Below are positions 35,726 to 44,140 of a DNA stretch of 64,000 nucleotides, piece by piece. This stretch comes from Verrucomicrobiaceae bacterium (lineage in GTDB: Bacteria; Verrucomicrobiota; Verrucomicrobiia; Verrucomicrobiales; Akkermansiaceae), in contig JAIXQH010000008.1 in NCBI GenBank assembly GCA_027484055.1, positions 62,001 through 126,000 of the forward strand, written 5' to 3'. The first letter of the stretch is position 1. The number at the start of each line of letters is the position of its first letter. The notes under the pieces were generated by a model. It was given only the letters and a program-made list of their open reading frames with translations, did not search any database and was not told the origin of the DNA. The position numbers and the translations under genes are program-made.

Positions 35726-36246
35726 TGGCGAGTCCCTCGCTATGGGACGGAAAGGCAGTGATCGGCGGCTCCGAGCACGATATCTGGGAAATGAATGGTG
35801 AAGTATGGAAAGTCACGCGTCCGGATCGCTTCCGCTGGACCGTCCTGCCGGGAGACGACGGAATACCGGAAGTCGCCGAAGCCACACCTCTTGAATATTT
35901 GGAACGCTGGTTGAACGCCAACCGCCTGCTTGGCGACAACGCGATAATCCAAGGCATATCGGAAACCGACGAAGGCGTTCAGATGGTAATCTCACATCCG
36001 TTCATCGAAGGCCCTTATCCGAATAAACCCGATATCATCGATGAACTTCGAAGGCGTGGATTCATGATGGTGCCAAGGTTTTTCATCGGCTCCGAATCGG
36101 ATTAGTCATTTTACAACGACGATAAGCGGATCGGGATTTTTGACGCGACCTGCGACAATTTCATCCTCAGCCAAGGTATTCCGATACCGGTGGATGTGGT
36201 CATCGTCGCAGTCGGTGACTTGTTGCGAATTCAATTACTTGGATAA
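35725..36246 (+). pseudogene. Polyvalent protein-kinase-like domain, in-frame TAG
   Basis: The frame from MASPSLWDGKAVIGGSEHDIWEMNGEVWKVT to ISHPFIEGPYPNKPDIIDELRRRGF resembles the Kinase-PolyVal domain found in mobile elements: a GGSEH nucleotide-loop, WKVT with the Lys, and the middle block. A TAG at 36103-36105 stops it, but the frame continues with YNDDKRIGIFDATCDNFIL and PVDVVIVAVGDLL up to TAA at 36244, matching the missing C-terminal part (FDA..DN as the catalytic/metal segment). So the gene is either nonsense-disrupted or read through. It lies between the direct repeats. Confidence 0.65.
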
Positions 36247-36304
36247 GAACAAAAAACGCACCGAGCAGATCGAGGGAATTCTGGGGACGCTGAGCGGGCT
36301 TGGG
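36245..36304 (+). repeat. Direct repeat, copy 2
   Basis: The second copy of the sequence at 35401-35460, with about ten differences. It codes for KNKKRTEQIEGILGTLSGLG. Confidence 0.85.
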
Positions 36305-36466
36305 AAAAAGATCAAAAAACTGGAGGAGAAAGTGGCCAGCTTGAGCAAGAAAATCGAGGCCCCCAAAGACTGGAGGCTCATGGTTGGCCGCCTAGCTGAC
36401 ACCAAGATTTTCCGCGAGGCGGACGCACTGGGACGCGAGATCCGCAGGAAACAAACTGGCACCTGA
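36305..36466 (+). pseudogene. Coiled-coil/antitoxin-like remnant fused to the MmeI-like tail
   Basis: The frame continuing from the second direct repeat reads KKIKKLEEKVASLSKKI (coiled coil), then DWRLMVGRLADTKIFREADALGREIRRKQ. The latter recalls the end of VapB-type antitoxins. It has no start of its own that I can support and is probably a fusion of remnants. Confidence 0.4.
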
Positions 36467-36543
36467 TTCCGTTTCTCCTCACGCGCAACACCAAGGATTT
36501 CGAAAAGGTTCCGGGACTGAAATTCGAGAACTGGCTGGAGTAA
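36448..36543 (+). pseudogene. PIN-domain toxin C-terminal remnant
   Basis: In the frame +1 to the previous remnant, the bases before TAA 36541 encode PFLLTRNTKDFEKVPGLKFENWLE, the characteristic last motif of VapC-like PIN toxins (TRNxxDF..vpGL...NW). The rest of the toxin is absent, indicating a deletion. Confidence 0.55.
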
Positions 36544-36560
36544 GCGAGCCATTCAGTTTC

Positions 36561-36881
36561 TCACAGCATCGCTTCCAGTTTCACCCGCAATTGCTCCTTG
36601 GTGATGCGCGCTCCGATGAACTGGTCTTTCACCTCGCCGTTCTTGAAAAACAGCAGATTTGGCACTGAGCGGACACCGTAGCTGGTGGTGAGTTTCATGT
36701 TTGCCGCCACATCGATTTTGCAAATCTTCGCAGTGCTTTTCATCTCCTCCGATAGCTGATCCAACACGGGAGCAAGCTGCTTGCAGGGGCCGCATTGCTC
36801 ACTCCAGAAGTCCACCAGCACCGGCAAATCGGAGTCAAGAACCTCGGTTTGAAAATTTATTTCGTTCAGTTCGATAGTCAT
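36561..36881 (-). CDS. trxA: Thioredoxin
   Basis: A 106-residue thioredoxin: LPVLVDFWSEQCGPCKQLAPVLDQLSEE (redox motif CGPC, but Gln replaces the usual Trp before it), KICKIDVAANMKLTTSYGVRSVPNLLFF (cis-Pro) and a normal C-terminal helix. It reduces protein disulfides in the cytoplasm. Start at ATG 36881, MTIELNEINF; an upstream extension is unconserved. It is the first core gene after the island. Confidence 0.93.
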   Translation of the reverse strand: MTIELNEINFQTEVLDSDLPVLVDFWSEQCGPCKQLAPVLDQLSEEMKSTAKICKIDVAANMKLTTSYGVRSVPNLLFFKNGEVKDQFIGARITKEQLRVKLEAML

Positions 36882-37247
36882 GGTGAGGAGTGCTTTTGGA
36901 TTCGTTGTAATGTTCGGGCGGGCGAGTGAGACTAATACGCCGACCGAATCATGGCGATTCCTTAAATTTCCAGACGGGGCGCATAGTGGATAGGAAACCA
37001 ATCACTTTTAGCACGCCCTTGAGTCGGAGCGTTTCGATGGGCGAACCACGGTCACAGCGGAGACGCGCCACGACTTTGCGCTGTTCTTGCGGAATGTCCG
37101 CCAAATTTGAATGAGTCTGCTAGAGTGGTGTTTCGTCGGTTTCCAAAAAAATCATGAGTTTTTTCAGGTGAAAGTGGGGATAGCCCGGACGAGCGCGCAC
37201 AAAAACACAGCCGCTTGCTAGGGTTCCCTAGTTGCTCGCCATAGACG
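36882..37247. other. Intergenic region without recognisable gene
   Basis: About 366 bases between the trxA start and the terminator of the MocA gene. I see no gene, RNA or repeat. It should contain the trxA promoter. Confidence 0.4.
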
Positions 37248-37283
37248 CAAAAAAGCGCCCATGCCAAGACTGGCACGGGCGCT
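37248..37283 (-). terminator. Rho-independent terminator of the MocA/DUF1080 operon
   Basis: A 13-bp GC-rich stem (37254-37266 with 37271-37283, one mismatch) with a four-base loop is followed on the minus strand by T6. It lies 14 bases past the MocA-like stop codon. Confidence 0.9.
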
Positions 37284-37297
37284 ATTTCGAATAAACG

Positions 37298-38695
37298 TTA
37301 AATCCCAGCCGCTTTGAGCATGGCTTGGATGTCGTACTCGGGTTTACGAGGAGCACGACCACACATGGCATTTGCAGCGTCGTTGCCGATGAAGACTTCC
37401 ATTTTCGAGTCCCAAGTGAGCTTGGCTCCGAGCTTCATGCTGATCCACGCGGCTGAGCAGGCTTGCTGGGTTTTAGCGGCTTGATCGACAGGAGCCATGG
37501 GCTGGGTGTTAGCGACGATGGATTCCAGCCAATTGCGGTAGTGGTTGCTGGGACTTGGAGGAAGCCGCTTGGCGTCCGCTGCGAGCGGTGCTAGTAGCTT
37601 CGGATTGCTGGCGCGGAGTGATTTTTTGTCAGCATCTGGGGAACTTTTGTCACTGGCAGTGGCTTTTGCAGCACCACGGGCGCAGAAAATGGTGCCTTCA
37701 TCACCTTCAAAGGAGAGTCCATTTTCAAATTTATCATCCATGATCAACTGGACGTTGTTCGGATAGAGCATCTCGACGTGGTAGTTGGTGTGCACGGTCC
37801 AAACGTCATTTTTCATGAAGGAGGCCTTGGCGTCGATGGTGAGCGGGCCTCCGAGTTCTTGGTTCATGGCGAGTTGGGCGATGTCGAGGTGGTGAGCCCC
37901 CCAGTTGGTGATCATGCCGAGACCAAAAGCTTCAGTGGTGATCCAGCCGGGACGTCCGAGTGTGTCCTGCGGGTGGCAGCGGCCTTCCATGTAGTCTTGT
38001 TGAGGAGCGGGTCCGAGCCAAGTGTCGTAGTCGAAGGTGGCTGGAATGGGCATGGCTACAGGAGGCTTGCCGCTGGCTTTATCAATGCCGATGCCGACTT
38101 TGATGGATTTCAACTGACCCACGCGACCATTCCGAACGGCTTCAATGGCGGTGCGAAACGCTGGAAACGGCGAGGTAGAGCGCTGTTGGGAGCCGGTCTG
38201 GAAAATGATTTTTTTCGCTAAGACAGCTTTGCGCAGGGCGATAGCGCCTTCGATGTCGTAAGCGAGCGGTTTCTGACCGTAAACGTGTTTACCGGCGATG
38301 GCTGCCGCCACACCGATGAGGGCGTGCCAGTGGTCAGGTGTGCTGTCGACTACGGCGTCGATTTCTGAGTTTGCGAGCATTTCCCGATAGTCGGAGTAAA
38401 CTTTCACTTCGACATGGGCTTCACCCTTTTTCTTGTAGAATTCCTCAACGGTTTTTTTAGCTTTGGCGGCGCGAAGACTGTCGAGATCACAGACCGCGAT
38501 GACGCGGGCGAGGCTCTCATCCAAGATGGATTCCATGTCTGCGGTGCCCATGCGACCGCAGCCAATTTGTCCGACTTGGATGCGTTGATTCGGCGAGTTT
38601 GCGGCGAAGAGTGAGCCTGAAAAAAGATTGGGTAATGCGATGATTCCAGCGGTGGTGCCGATGGCGGACTTTAGGAAATGACGACGGGTTTTCAT
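37298..38695 (-). CDS. Gfo/Idh/MocA family oxidoreductase, Tat-exported
   Basis: A 465-residue protein starts at ATG 38695 with MKTRRHFLKSAIGTTAG, a twin-arginine signal, so it is exported folded with its NAD(P) cofactor. The Rossmann domain has VGQIGCGRMG, then AVVDSTPDHWHA and YGQKPLAYDI, where the usual EKP is QKP. The C-terminal domain has WGAHHLDIAQLAM. It acts on sugars or inositols. It is downstream of the DUF1080 gene (22 bases, same strand), and the pair suggests use of oxidised sugars outside the cytoplasm. Confidence 0.9.
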   Translation of the reverse strand: MKTRRHFLKSAIGTTAGIIALPNLFSGSLFAANSPNQRIQVGQIGCGRMGTADMESILDESLARVIAVCDLDSLRAAKAKKTVEEFYKKKGEAHVEVKVYSDYREMLANSEIDAVVDSTPDHWHALIGVAAAIAGKHVYGQKPLAYDIEGAIALRKAVLAKKIIFQTGSQQRSTSPFPAFRTAIEAVRNGRVGQLKSIKVGIGIDKASGKPPVAMPIPATFDYDTWLGPAPQQDYMEGRCHPQDTLGRPGWITTEAFGLGMITNWGAHHLDIAQLAMNQELGGPLTIDAKASFMKNDVWTVHTNYHVEMLYPNNVQLIMDDKFENGLSFEGDEGTIFCARGAAKATASDKSSPDADKKSLRASNPKLLAPLAADAKRLPPSPSNHYRNWLESIVANTQPMAPVDQAAKTQQACSAAWISMKLGAKLTWDSKMEVFIGNDAANAMCGRAPRKPEYDIQAMLKAAGI

Positions 38696-38717
38696 AAAAA
38701 TGAGAGCTGTGCTTGGG

Positions 38718-40106
38718 TTACTTTTTTGAGAAATCGCGGATTTTGACATTCCGGTAGGAGACTTTATTACCGTGGTCTTGAAGGAGGATGTGCCCTTCCT
38801 TCAGCTCACCGAAGTTTTCCCATTTGGCATATTTGCTGGCGGCTACAGTTTTTTTCCATAGTTCGGAGCCGCGTTCAAAATCGACGGTTTTCACGCCGTT
38901 GAGCGAGTAGGTGACGTGATTTCCTTCAGCGATGATGTGGGCGGTGTTCCAGCAACCGGGAGGATAGACACGCTTGTTAGCCGGAGCGGTGATCAGGTCA
39001 TAAAGTGAGCCGATGGTGCGATTCCCGTCTTTGCCGAGTTTAGCGTCTGGATGGCGCTCGTCATCTAGGATTTGGAACTCAGGACCAATGGCTGAGCCTT
39101 CTCCTTTGTTGATAGAGGGATCGACAAAAATTTTGATTCCACTGTTCGCACCGGGGGTGATCTTAAAGTCAACGCTGAGTTCGAAATCTGAGTATTTATC
39201 GATGGTAATGATGTCGCCAGCAGCGGCCGATTCGGCACCGCCCGTTTCGCCGACGAGGAGTTCACCATTTTCGATGGTCCAGCCACCTTTAGGGAATTCA
39301 GGCCCTTTTGCACTGCGCCAGCCGTCTTTGGTTTTTCCGTCCCAGAGCAGTTTCCAGCCCGCTGATTTTTCATCCGCTGTGATAACGTTTTGGGGCAGTG
39401 GTGCGACTTCTTTGAGTCGGATATTCCTCCAGCGCACGGTGGAGCCTTCGTTGGATTTATTGTTTGAAATGCTATGAACCTGCAGTGCGATAAAGCCTGA
39501 GCTGTGCATCGAATCCGTCATGGAGGCACAGGGGGTGCCGTTAAGGGTGGTTTTGAGGGTGTTGCCGATGGCTTCCAGACGAACCATGTTCCAGTCGTTT
39601 TGTTTGAAAATTTTACGGCCTTGGTCGGTGAAGCTTTTTGTATCTCCAGCGATGGCACCTGGGAAAAGCCAACCACGGCCCGCTTCTTCGTAGATGCCTG
39701 CACTCCACCAACGGTTTTGTTGTGGGTTCGGATCGATTTCGATTTGGTAGCCGTGAACCCGGTTTGCAGGGACTTTGATCACTTTACCCTCCCAAGCGAT
39801 GGCGGTGGGTTCAGCAAAGCAATGACTGCGGATCTGGACCCCGGAATTCAGCGTCGGAGCCACCTTGAACTCATACTCCAACACGAAATCTGCGTAGTCG
39901 CGGTCGGTGCAGAGGAAGGTGTTGGGAGTGTCGAGAATGGAGGTGCCGACGATGGCACCGTCCTCAATGGTGTACTTTGCCGCGCCGCCTCGCTGCACCC
40001 ATCCTGTGAGGTCTTTTCCATTAAAAAGTTGGGTCCACCCATCATCTGCCAGCGCGGAACTGAAAGCTGTAAGGGAAAGTAGAAGTGTGGTTTTGAGGTG
40101 ATTCAT
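38718..40106 (-). CDS. Secreted protein with two DUF1080 domains
   Basis: A 462-residue protein with a signal peptide (MNHLKTTLLLSLTAFSSALA). Two concanavalin-like DUF1080 (3-keto-disaccharide hydrolase-type) domains follow: the first from WTQLFNGKDLTGWVQRGG, the second from WKLLWDGKTKDGWRSAKG; each has the GDIIT/FVLEYEFK- and NSGVQIR/NSGIKI-type strands. Members hydrolyse 3-keto-glycosides made by Gfo/Idh/MocA-type oxidation. The following gene of that type supports this role. It is the first gene of the operon. Confidence 0.9.
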   Translation of the reverse strand: MNHLKTTLLLSLTAFSSALADDGWTQLFNGKDLTGWVQRGGAAKYTIEDGAIVGTSILDTPNTFLCTDRDYADFVLEYEFKVAPTLNSGVQIRSHCFAEPTAIAWEGKVIKVPANRVHGYQIEIDPNPQQNRWWSAGIYEEAGRGWLFPGAIAGDTKSFTDQGRKIFKQNDWNMVRLEAIGNTLKTTLNGTPCASMTDSMHSSGFIALQVHSISNNKSNEGSTVRWRNIRLKEVAPLPQNVITADEKSAGWKLLWDGKTKDGWRSAKGPEFPKGGWTIENGELLVGETGGAESAAAGDIITIDKYSDFELSVDFKITPGANSGIKIFVDPSINKGEGSAIGPEFQILDDERHPDAKLGKDGNRTIGSLYDLITAPANKRVYPPGCWNTAHIIAEGNHVTYSLNGVKTVDFERGSELWKKTVAASKYAKWENFGELKEGHILLQDHGNKVSYRNVKIRDFSKK

Positions 40107-40254
40107 TCGTGAAATCGAGTAAGACTTAGAATACTAACGAGGCAATCATTTCTTTCAGCAAGAATACGCTAGATCGTTCGGCGAGGAGAGGGAAAGGGGT
40201 TGCAATGCGAAGAGACGGCGATTTTAGAAACCATTGAGTGATTGACCGATTCGG

Positions 40255-40569
40255 CTACACTAAACGAAAAACCTCGGTTAGTGGGATGCAGACCGGGGAA
40301 TTGTCCGCGTTGACCTCCATCAAATCCGCCATGGAAGCCCACCACTTTTTGACGACGGGGTGGCTTGGCAGAGCGTCTGCTTGATTCCCTACGGCTAGCT
40401 TCTGCACTGCAAAAAGTGTCAAGGTGTCTTCGTCTAAAAAAATCGAATACTCGGCGATCCCAGAATCCCTGAGAAGCTGAGCCAAATCTGGCCAGATTTC
40501 ATCGTGGCGCTTTTTGTATTCAGCTTCGTAGCCCGGTTTGAGCTTCATTTTAAAGGCATAACGAGTCAT
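40255..40569 (-). CDS. rhaM: L-rhamnose mutarotase
   Basis: A 104-residue protein that interconverts alpha and beta anomers of L-rhamnose. The sequence is typical: YAFKMKLKPGYEAEYKKRHDEIWPDLAQLL with the His, GIAEYSIFLDEDTLTLFAVQKL with the Tyr, and HPVVKKWWASMADLM near the end. It lies upstream of the DUF1080-MocA operon on the same strand (148 bases gap), which suggests that plant or algal rhamnose-containing polysaccharides may be a substrate. No other rha genes are seen. Confidence 0.92.
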   Translation of the reverse strand: MTRYAFKMKLKPGYEAEYKKRHDEIWPDLAQLLRDSGIAEYSIFLDEDTLTLFAVQKLAVGNQADALPSHPVVKKWWASMADLMEVNADNSPVCIPLTEVFRLV

Positions 40570-40664
40570 TTAAAATTGGGGATTTCTGCCGCAAAACTGC
40601 CATGCCCGACATCTTTGCCAAGGGAAAGCTTGCCGAGGCTGAACAATTTTGGCGTTTTTGGCGC

Positions 40665-41843
40665 ATGAAGGGTTTGATTTTGTGCATGGCACTGTGCGGT
40701 GAGGTTCACGCAGAGTTGCTCGCTTATGTCGCCACCACGCAAGGCACGATCACGGTCGCTTTGCAGCACGAACGCGCTCCCCAAGCGGTGGCAAACTTCA
40801 TCAGCTTAGCTCAAGGCACTCGCAGGCACATTTCCCCGAGGACCGGCGCAGTGACAAATGAACCTTACTACACGGGGGAGAAATTCTTCCGAGTGGTGAA
40901 CAGTCCCGGATTCAGAATTGCCCAAACAGGTTCCGGTACAGGCACCAATAGCGGCAGCCCGGGTTACGTGTTTCGCGATGAATTTCACCCCAGCCTAACC
41001 CACGTGCCTTATGTCCTGTCGATGGCAAACAGCGGAATCAACACCAACGGCAGCCAGATTTTCTTCACCGGAAATGCGACTATCCCGAGCCTCGACAACG
41101 TCCATACCATTTTCGGCCTGATCACCGACGCCCCGAGCCGCGCGGTCATCGACGCGATCCACGCAGCGGGTAATGATGGTTCTTCGATCACAGGAATCAC
41201 CTTCTCTCGCACCGATCCAGTGGCGCAAGCGTTCGACGAGCAGGCACAAAATCTTCCAGTCTGCACGGGTGTCTCTGGCCAACTCACCGCCACACTTGGT
41301 ATTGAAACGGCGTATCAGCTCACGAATCCCCTGCCCGCTTCCACGACCTTCCAAGTCTATCGTAGCGAAAACCTCGTTTCGTGGACGAAGCTGCCAGAGC
41401 ATCACCAAGGCTACGACCAACCGAGTAGCTTCACGAAGATCACCCTCGATGCGGCCAATGTTCCACAAGCCTTTTACCACATCGCTTCGACCACATACAG
41501 TGATTCACTCGCTCCTTCCTCCATGGCGAATCGGACCTTGGTCATGGGGCTGCTTACAAATCAGACGCTGACCTTCCAGTTTGACTCCACAGGTGTCACG
41601 GGCACTGCGACCTATGTTTCTCAAAACCCCACCATCGTTACCCCCATTACCGACTCGCTCTACACGCCGAGTCCCTACGGCGGAACTTGGATCTTCCAGA
41701 CCAATGCATTCAACCTTCTCCGCTTCTACGGGGGACTGAATTCGACGAACGGAGTTTTGACAACTGGCACCAACAAGTCCGAGCAATATAGGAACGGCGT
41801 GTGGATTACACTCAGTAGTGGCAGCCTCTCGCTAACCCGTTAA
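40665..41843 (+). CDS. Secreted cyclophilin-type peptidyl-prolyl isomerase
   Basis: A 392-residue protein starts at ATG 40665 with a signal peptide (MKGLILCMALCGEVHA). The cyclophilin domain (about 18-190) shows TTQGTITVALQHERAPQAVANFISLA, then GEKFFRVVNSPGFRIAQTG, NGSQIFFTGNATIPSLDNVHTIFG. The catalytic Arg of FHR is replaced by FRV here. The C-terminal half is a beta-rich, Thr/Ser-rich domain of unknown type. It faces another cyclophilin-containing gene, with stops four bases apart. Confidence 0.85.
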   Translation: MKGLILCMALCGEVHAELLAYVATTQGTITVALQHERAPQAVANFISLAQGTRRHISPRTGAVTNEPYYTGEKFFRVVNSPGFRIAQTGSGTGTNSGSPGYVFRDEFHPSLTHVPYVLSMANSGINTNGSQIFFTGNATIPSLDNVHTIFGLITDAPSRAVIDAIHAAGNDGSSITGITFSRTDPVAQAFDEQAQNLPVCTGVSGQLTATLGIETAYQLTNPLPASTTFQVYRSENLVSWTKLPEHHQGYDQPSSFTKITLDAANVPQAFYHIASTTYSDSLAPSSMANRTLVMGLLTNQTLTFQFDSTGVTGTATYVSQNPTIVTPITDSLYTPSPYGGTWIFQTNAFNLLRFYGGLNSTNGVLTTGTNKSEQYRNGVWITLSSGSLSLTR

Positions 41844-41847
41844 ATCC

Positions 41848-44019
41848 TCATTCGGCAGTCACACGGACCCGGAGGAATCGCTGCATCTGGGCCGTCTGCG
41901 CGCGGGTGTCCTTGATCCTGATGACCGTGCGGTCCACTTGGTCAAGCGCACTCACCACCTGGGGGCCGCTAAAACCCTCTGCCGAATTCCAGATTTCCGT
42001 CCACCCACCCACCAGATTGGTCGCGGCCTCGACGGCATAGCCAAGTCCCTGCGTCTGCTTGCGCACGGGAAAGGTGACGGTGAGAAAGCGCTGCTCCGGG
42101 CTCGATCCAGTGCTGCCATGAATCACGACTTGGCCCGTGGAGCTAGTAACGATTGGATTCCCTAAAAAGGCGAATTCCTGCAAATTCACCCAGCCGTCTT
42201 GATCCGGATTCTGAGTCGCTCCGTTTTGCCCAGGGGGAAATGACTGCGTCGCTGCCCACGTCGCAAAATTATCAGTCGGAAGCACGGTAAACGATTGGGA
42301 CCGCGTCTGATTTTCAAGGTCAGTGGCAGTCACCGTGATCGTGGTGGTCCCGCGGGTGAGCGAGACGAGCCGCAACTCGCCCGCGACGATGCTCGCTGAG
42401 GCGACGGCTGGAACAGTATTTCCCGTGACGGCGTAGGTGAGGGTGGGAATCGAGGCCAGCGAGTTGATTTTCACCAACTTGGTCTGATCCATCGTGTTCG
42501 AGGTGCTATTCAGCGGGAAGTTAACGAAGGACGTGGCAGTAGTGCTTCCGTCTAGCAATAGGTTTTGGGTGGTTTTTCGGTAGCCGTTGATTGTCGTCGT
42601 CGCGACAGCCAGAGTGGTCGAGGTGATCCGCCCGAAAACCGAGCGCCCCCCATCGGCGTAGTCCAGAGTTGCACGGTTGTCCTTGAGATTGATGGCGAAT
42701 TGGCTCGTCGCGCTGTTCGGATCGCCCGGCACCGTCACCATGGCCACGGTGCCCCGGATATTTTCAAATCCGAACTCATTGGCGATTGGCGCTTCCGCCA
42801 CCACTCGGTTGAAGCGATTCGCCGTGCCCGTGCCGATGAAGCCACCCGTCTCAAGGATGTCATTCGACACGCTCCGGTGAAAACAAACGCCATTGTAACG
42901 CCCCAGACTGGCATAGTTTTTGAAATTTGTGACCGTCGCAGGCACCGCGCCATCATAGAGCAGGAGATCGATAGCGCCCGCCGTCGTGGTGAGCCGCATG
43001 GCCGAGTCGGCATCTGGATCGGCGAATAGATTGGTTAAATCCGTGTTGCGAGTCGCTCCAGGAACGGCGTTCCAGTTGGGAATCGCTGCGAGGACCACCG
43101 GCACCCCCGTGGCGGGGCGCACGCGGAGGGTGAAGACTTGGGTCAAATTACAGCCGCTGGTGAAGATGACCGTGTAATTCATGCGATAGACCCCCACCGC
43201 CGGACAAGTCCCCGTCAAATTGCCGGTGCCTGAGTCGAAGGTCAGACCCGCTGGCACTCCGGTCAGTAGCCGCGTCTGGATCGTGGAAGAAGTCGCCTGG
43301 GTGAAACTGTGGACAAATGGTGCACCCGGCGAGCTAGAGACGCCCGTTTTACTCGTCATCCCATTCACCGTGAAAACCAAGCTATTTGAGCTTCCGATTT
43401 CCGCAGCCCCAACGTATGGCTTAATGACAAAGCTGTAGGTTAGTCCCGTTTTTACCGAATCACTTGTCACCTGAAACGAAGTGGAGGAAAAATCGTTGGT
43501 GCCAAGGAGCACATCGGTCCCAGAGCTGGTGAGGCGGTAAAAAATCTTATAGCTCGTCGCATTTGTAACCACTGGCCACGTCAGATTGACGGCTTCACAG
43601 GGAGTCGGCGAGGCAGTCAAGGTCAGCGGACTGGTTCTGATAGGGGCACTCGCGGATGAGATAAATCCATACGAGCCATCGTAAGCTTGGACCGTGAATA
43701 CATAGTTCACGTTCGTAATCGCACCGGCCCAGACATAGCTCACCGTCGGAGTGCTCGTTCTTGTGCCGGATGCGATGGCGGGTAAAAGCGTGTAAGACGT
43801 GCCATTATTCGTGCTGTAACGAATGACCCACTGAGTTTCACTCGTCGAATTATCCTTCCACTGGATCAGCACCGAGGCCGCACCGCTGCCCGTGCTATTT
43901 CCGATGCCCGAAGCCACGCACTGGGTCGGAGCGGCGGGGACGGCGTGTGCCATGGTCGCCAAGCCATAAAACACCAACAATTTACTCAGCCAAAAACGCA
44001 AAAAGGATTCAGAAATCAT
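41848..44019 (-). CDS. Large secreted FN3/Ig protein with internal cyclophilin domain
   Basis: A protein of 723 residues with a signal peptide starting at MISESFLRFWLSKLL (ATG 44019). Two fibronectin-like domains (about 25-220), a putative Ig domain (GAPFVHSFTQA..GLTFDSGTGNLTGTCP) and a cyclophilin domain (about 345-490: TTAGAIDLLLYDGAVPATVTNFKNY, VCFHRSVSNDILETGGF, SQFAINLKDN..VFGRI) follow each other, then a Ser/Thr-rich tail. The FHR motif is kept (CFHRS), unlike the neighbour. It probably works in the envelope or outside the cell as a fold helper. The two convergent genes are unusual partners. Confidence 0.85.
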   Translation of the reverse strand: MISESFLRFWLSKLLVFYGLATMAHAVPAAPTQCVASGIGNSTGSGAASVLIQWKDNSTSETQWVIRYSTNNGTSYTLLPAIASGTRTSTPTVSYVWAGAITNVNYVFTVQAYDGSYGFISSASAPIRTSPLTLTASPTPCEAVNLTWPVVTNATSYKIFYRLTSSGTDVLLGTNDFSSTSFQVTSDSVKTGLTYSFVIKPYVGAAEIGSSNSLVFTVNGMTSKTGVSSSPGAPFVHSFTQATSSTIQTRLLTGVPAGLTFDSGTGNLTGTCPAVGVYRMNYTVIFTSGCNLTQVFTLRVRPATGVPVVLAAIPNWNAVPGATRNTDLTNLFADPDADSAMRLTTTAGAIDLLLYDGAVPATVTNFKNYASLGRYNGVCFHRSVSNDILETGGFIGTGTANRFNRVVAEAPIANEFGFENIRGTVAMVTVPGDPNSATSQFAINLKDNRATLDYADGGRSVFGRITSTTLAVATTTINGYRKTTQNLLLDGSTTATSFVNFPLNSTSNTMDQTKLVKINSLASIPTLTYAVTGNTVPAVASASIVAGELRLVSLTRGTTTITVTATDLENQTRSQSFTVLPTDNFATWAATQSFPPGQNGATQNPDQDGWVNLQEFAFLGNPIVTSSTGQVVIHGSTGSSPEQRFLTVTFPVRKQTQGLGYAVEAATNLVGGWTEIWNSAEGFSGPQVVSALDQVDRTVIRIKDTRAQTAQMQRFLRVRVTAE

Positions 44020-44140
44020 GAAATAGTGGTGCTTATAGGCCAAAAATACGCACTGCGACAGTCCTCAGCCAAGACAAAGTTCAAAAAATATCCGTCACTC
44101 ACCCCTTTTCAGTTGCCTAATTTCCAGTTACGCCTGCCCT

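Noticed and set aside
36140..36242. A start for the coiled-coil remnant upstream of the second direct repeat
   Set aside because: These bases belong to the end of the kinase-like frame, so the open frame there is a shadow.
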